Position numbers and translations under genes: made by a program. The notes under the pieces were generated by a model. It did not search any database and was not told where the DNA came from. It saw only the letters and a program-made list of their open reading frames with translations. Source: CAXXOK01 sp963664595 (lineage in GTDB: Bacteria; Bacillota; Clostridia; Christensenellales; Aristaeellaceae). Taken from it: 64,000 bases of DNA. Of this stretch, positions 60,604 through 64,000 are shown piece by piece; position 1 is the stretch's first letter; each line of letters opens with the position of its first letter. Location of the stretch: positions 1-64,000 of the forward strand of contig CAXXOK010000005.1 in NCBI GenBank assembly GCA_963664595.2. The letters are read 5' to 3'.

Positions 60604-62463
60604 ATGCGAAAATCCATAAAGTATGGATGGATCCTTTTATTCACCCTGTGGTCTGCCGTCACCCTGCTGTTGATGGATACAGACGTGCAGACGGCCGCTT
60701 GTACCCTGTTCTATGTCCGGGACTGCCTTGCGGCCTCCGCGCTGTCGGCCCCGCTCGGCGCTGCCGCATGGGTGGCCTTGTTTTTTCTGTATCACCGGTT
60801 CTTTTTCAAGCCCTATGCGTGGCGGAAACGGGAGATCTCGCACGGGCTGTGGTTCAGCCTTCCGCTTGCCTTTGTGCTCACCCTGAGCCCCGCCTACCGG
60901 ATGGGAGAAGACGCGCTTGCCCTGTTTACCCAGCCCTATCACGTGGGCCTGATGTTGTTCAAAGGCCCCGGTTTTGCCATGCTGCTGTTTGCACTGTACC
61001 GGGAGCTGCTTATATACCTTCACTCACAGCGTTATCAAGCCCTGTTTAGCGCGCCGCCGCTCACGCAGAAAACGGCGCTGCAAAAGCGCTTTCTGTTGTA
61101 CTGGCTGTTGCTGATGCTGTGCTGGCTGCCCCAGTGGATCGCCCGGTTTCCGGGCGTGGTAACCGGCGATGCCGGGCGCGCCATACAGCAATTCTTTTAT
61201 GAAACGGTCCGCACCGCCGATCACCCCTATGGATATACGCTGCTACTGGGCGGCGTGCTGCAGGCCGGGCTGTGGCTGGGCAGCGGCAATGCGGGCGTCG
61301 CCCTGTTCATTGCCCTGCAGATGCTCTTTCTGTCCGGCGTCTTTGCCTTTACCCTGCGGGATCTGGTTAAAAGCGGATATTCGACAGGCGTACAGCTGGC
61401 CATATTCTGCTTCTACGCCTTTTTGCCCATCATCAGCAGCAACACAAGCGTGATCCTAAAGGATATACCGTTTTCCGCGGTGTTCGTCGGCTATATGCTC
61501 GTTGTAACCCGCATGGTGCTCCACCGGGAGGAATACCGCGTCAAGCCGCTCTGGTGGATTGCCTTTATCGGCTTTTCCTGTTTGCTGCTGCTGCTCCGGC
61601 ATAACGGCAAAATGGTTGTGTGGCCTATGACGTTCGCCCTTTTCTTCTGGGTTTGGCAAAACACTGCGCTTCGGAAAAAGGCCCTGTATGGCGTCCTGCT
61701 GGCTGCGCCGCTGGTGATTGCTTTTGCCTTCCAAACGCTGGTTGTAGCCCCCGCGCTGATCCCCGTGGATTCCACCGCGGATATGCTGGGCGTGCCGCTG
61801 CAGCAAACCGCCCGTATTATCCGGGATCACGAGGAAAGTCTGACCGCGCAGGACAGGGAAACTATCGAAAACCTTTATGATTATGATCAATTGGCGCCAA
61901 AGTATTCCTGGATAAGCACCGACCCCATCCGGGTCAAGTACCGCTATTTTGACGATGTTCCCCTGTCTGACAAGCTGAGCTTTCTGGGTACGTGGTTTTC
62001 CCTGAGCGCCAAGCACCCCGTAACGGCGTTCCACGCGTTCTGGGCGCTGAGCTCCGGGTATTTCGATCCGATGGCCGACGGCTCCGTATATTATGAGAAC
62101 ACGCTGCCCTCCACAGATTCCAAATACCCCGCCGCCGTCGGCTTCAGCCAGCCGGAGGCACTGCGCGGCTTGCGCAACCGGTTTGCCGGGCTGGAAGCCA
62201 TCTGGCGGAAGCTGCCCTTCATCAGCCAGCTCAACAATGTGGGGCTCTATCCGTGGCTGCTGCTGCTGGGCTTCCTGCTGCTTTCCCAGCCCGGGCTGTG
62301 GTATGCGCGCCTGCTGTATCTCCCCATTCTTGGGGTTTTCATCGCCTGCATTTTTGCCCCCGGCTTTTACAGCTGCACGCGGTACGCGTTTCCGCTGGTG
62401 TACGCCGCCCCATATCTGCTGGCGGTAACCGGAGGTTTGCTACGCACCGGCCACCAGGAATAG
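60604..62463 (+). CDS. DUF6020-like large membrane protein (possible lipid-linked glycosyltransferase)
   Basis: A 619-residue protein with about 12-13 helices. Start 60604 is preferred over ATG 60598 because GGGGAG is 9 bases upstream rather than 3. Loop motifs include WIARFPGVVTGDAGRAIQQF, TADHPYGYTLLLGGVLQAGL, SSNTSVILKDIPFSAVFVGY and LLLLLRHNGKMVVWP; the Asp in the first outside loop and the layout resemble GT-C glycosyltransferases. A soluble outside segment lies at about 410-520. Function not proven. Divergent from the PIG-L gene. Confidence 0.8.
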   Translation: MRKSIKYGWILLFTLWSAVTLLLMDTDVQTAACTLFYVRDCLAASALSAPLGAAAWVALFFLYHRFFFKPYAWRKREISHGLWFSLPLAFVLTLSPAYRMGEDALALFTQPYHVGLMLFKGPGFAMLLFALYRELLIYLHSQRYQALFSAPPLTQKTALQKRFLLYWLLLMLCWLPQWIARFPGVVTGDAGRAIQQFFYETVRTADHPYGYTLLLGGVLQAGLWLGSGNAGVALFIALQMLFLSGVFAFTLRDLVKSGYSTGVQLAIFCFYAFLPIISSNTSVILKDIPFSAVFVGYMLVVTRMVLHREEYRVKPLWWIAFIGFSCLLLLLRHNGKMVVWPMTFALFFWVWQNTALRKKALYGVLLAAPLVIAFAFQTLVVAPALIPVDSTADMLGVPLQQTARIIRDHEESLTAQDRETIENLYDYDQLAPKYSWISTDPIRVKYRYFDDVPLSDKLSFLGTWFSLSAKHPVTAFHAFWALSSGYFDPMADGSVYYENTLPSTDSKYPAAVGFSQPEALRGLRNRFAGLEAIWRKLPFISQLNNVGLYPWLLLLGFLLLSQPGLWYARLLYLPILGVFIACIFAPGFYSCTRYAFPLVYAAPYLLAVTGGLLRTGHQE

Positions 62464-62681
62464 CGATGAAGAGCCAGCACTAGCGCCAAACATCGGTACA
62501 ATCCGATCACCTTTGCGCCGCTCAGCCTTGCAGAGAAAACGCTCCCGCCTGCACTTTATGCGGCTTAAGCCCCGGACTGGCCTGGTTATGGCCGATGCAG
62601 ATACCTGGATTATATAAAGGGATAGGTCTCACAGCAATTTCCGGCCAAGGCAAACCAATCATTCCTTAAAATAAAATCACA
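62464..62681. other. gap after the DUF6020 gene
   Basis: 218 bases between convergent genes in which I see no gene or regulatory element. Confidence 0.4.
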
Positions 62682-62715
62682 GCAGAGCAGGCTGCCGTTG
62701 GGCAGCCTGCTCTGC
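62682..62715 (-). terminator. terminator closing family A copy A4
   Basis: GCAGAGCAGGCTGCC, loop of 4, GGCAGCCTGCTCTGC: a perfect 15-bp stem. On the minus strand TGTGATTTTATTTT follows. It ends the GH43 transcript. Confidence 0.88.
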
Positions 62716-62716
62716 T

Positions 62717-62878
62717 TGTCAAAGAACCTCTTCGGGTCGTTATCACCGCTCGCCGCATAGCGCCTCAGGCGCTGTTCGCTCGCTTTCGCCATGGGCCGCG
62801 CGGGAAGGATTGTAGTACCCCCAATCCCCGGCAAGGATTTCACACATGCACCTGACCGGGCCTTTCAGTCCTGGACCC
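62717..62878 (-). repeat. family A repeat, copy A4
   Basis: From GGGTCCAGGACTGAAAGG to GAGGTTCTTTGACA on the minus strand, starting 49 bases after the GH43 stop, same direction. It is more diverged in the middle (the GGGGTGGAACC stretch is altered). Only the closing stem-loop is clear; the stem around the GH43 stop (GGCAGGTACCGCC) is different. Confidence 0.88.
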
Positions 62879-62926
62879 ATCTTTTTTGATTGCCTTTTAA
62901 TCTTTCATTCTCAGGCGGTACCTGCC

Positions 62927-64000
62927 TCAGTTCGTTATCAGCGCAAACGACTTGAGCATCACCGGGCCCTTGCCGCGGTACACCAGATAGATCGCCTGTT
63001 TTCCATCCGGGATTTGGATATCCGCCTGATACGCTTCCCAGCCGTTGGTGGAATCGACCGGGATGGAGCCAAGGGTTTCCCCGTCCCAGGCTATGCGGAC
63101 ATCAAACGCGCCGTGCGCATAGCCGCGGGTGGTAACCGCTACGCTGACAACGCCCTTGCACTGGAAGTATTTAAAACCAATCGTCGTGCCGTCCTCAATA
63201 TTTGCGATATGGCCGTCCACCTCGTCGCCGTCGCAGCCGTCCTGTGTGATTTTCGGCTTGGACGGGTCGCCGGACAGGGTGCATGCTTCCTTGGTAAACA
63301 GGTTGCAGGCAATGTACGCGGGATATTCCCCTTCGCCCCGCAGCGGGCCGCCGTTAAGGCCGCAGGAGGTAATCTCCACCTGCGGGATCGTTCCATCCTC
63401 CCGGATTTCTACCGCCTCGGCGCATCCCTGCCGGCTGAACCAGGAACCATTGGTTTGGCGGTGGTAGAAAATGTACCATTGTCCCCGCACCTGCACAAGG
63501 CTTCCATGGTTGTTTGCCGCCGTAGGCTGCGGGCATATCCGCCGGTTTATACGTGGCGATATGGGAATCGTTATTGCTCACGATCACCCCGCCGAACCGG
63601 AACCCGCCGGTGGGGCGGTCGCTCACCGCATAGCACAATTCATGCATCACGGTGGAGGAATAGATGAAATAGTACTTCCCGCTCACCTTGCGTATGGAGG
63701 ACGCCTCAAAAAAAGCGTGTCCCTCATATTCCGTGCCCTGTGCATACTCGCAGCCGGGCACCACAAACACAGGCGCTTCCCGGATGGTGAGCATGTCCGG
63801 CTCCAAAACCGTCGCCATTGCGCCGTGGCGGCCTTTATCCCCAGAGCCTGCAAAGCCCGTATACAGATAAGTGGTCTCTCCCTCGGTCAGCACACCGGGG
63901 TCAAACTGCGGTTCGTCGCCCGCACGCTCGCCCAGGGGCGTTCCGTCCGCATAGTGCACAACCCCGTAATACTGGTACAGCCCCGCGGGCGCATCACACA
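62927..64000 (-). pseudogene. GH43 family glycosidase with C-terminal CBM6-like domain, one frameshift, cut by window edge
   Basis: The five-bladed GH43 domain is seen as FDPGVLTEGETTYLYTGFAG, then EGHAFFEASSIRKVSGKYYF (with the general acid Glu), SHIATYKPADMPAAYGG, QVRGQWYIFYHRQTNG and FSRQGCAEAVEI. Residues after PRKSKPKITQ-like linker form a CBM6-like beta-sandwich (IGFKYFQCKGVVSVAVTTRG, TNGWEAYQADIQIPDGKQAI) ending at 62927. One extra A in GGCAAACAACC near 63516 breaks the conserved NNHGS loop; restoring it joins both halves in one frame. Likely arabinofuranosidase or xylosidase. The start lies beyond base 64000. Confidence 0.82.

Overview
The window looks like chromosome from a high-GC, anaerobic, fermentative member of the Clostridia, probably a gut organism of the Eubacteriales or Christensenellales type (inference). 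Pointers are a Rex-headed HydABC electron-bifurcating [FeFe]-hydrogenase operon with a sensory [FeFe]-hydrogenase, lysine 2,3-aminomutase, Gram-positive signal peptides, a sortase-type tail, Shine-Dalgarno sites of the GGAGG type, and families typical of Clostridia (DUF1848, DUF6171, DUF6020, VTC/DUF4956). I see no CRISPR array, integrase, transposase or rRNA.

Layout. 0-9.2 kb: plant-glycan uptake and breakdown. A minus-strand operon runs lplB, ytcP, solute-binding protein, GH105, GH112, and the last three genes plus the ytcP end are broken by many frameshifts. An AraC regulator, a DUF6171 protein and an intact GH51 arabinofuranosidase lie on the plus strand. The far right edge (62.9-64 kb) holds a GH43 enzyme, so the window is bracketed by pectin/arabinan functions. 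9.6-18.1 kb: a radical SAM protein, LysE exporter with Lrp regulator, phasin-like/UbiB pair, a polar amino-acid ABC transporter and DUF1848. 18.2-26.3 kb: rex, hydC, hydB, hydA, hydS and a PP2C-type phosphatase, closely packed or overlapping. 26.6-33 kb: ribosomal protein L25/CTC, a two-component system with two secreted proteins, and a cell-surface protein. 33.1-39.9 kb: VTC, DUF4956, beta-helix lipoprotein and VOC operon, then a cobalamin riboswitch driving a btuFCD-type transporter. 40.1-45.1 kb: a polysaccharide synthase operon (membrane protein, GT2, bactofilin-like protein) and wecB. 45.2-46 kb: seven tRNA genes behind a consensus promoter. 46.4-52.6 kb: a split ThrE exporter, an 850-base gene-free stretch with strong RNA-like folding, an ATP-grasp ligase coupled to kamA, an MFS transporter with a five-codon leader, and a decayed cupredoxin. 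52.7-55.4 kb: a two-component system whose sensor carries a Met/His/Cys cluster, plus a SHOCT protein. 55.9-62.5 kb: M28 peptidase, GNAT, cytidylate-kinase-like protein, PIG-L deacetylase and a DUF6020 membrane protein.

Two dispersed repeat families run through the intergenic regions. Family A (four copies, about 165 bases) always sits just 3' of a gene and in that gene's direction. Three of the four copies are bracketed by two copies of the same stem-loop, and that stem-loop differs from locus to locus. Family B (two complete 168-base copies and one truncated copy) has terminal inverted repeats like a MITE, and one copy supplies the stop codon of wecB. These families, the KamA/ATP-grasp pair, the structured gene-free stretch near 48 kb and the copper-like sensor beside a broken cupredoxin are the least explained parts of the window.
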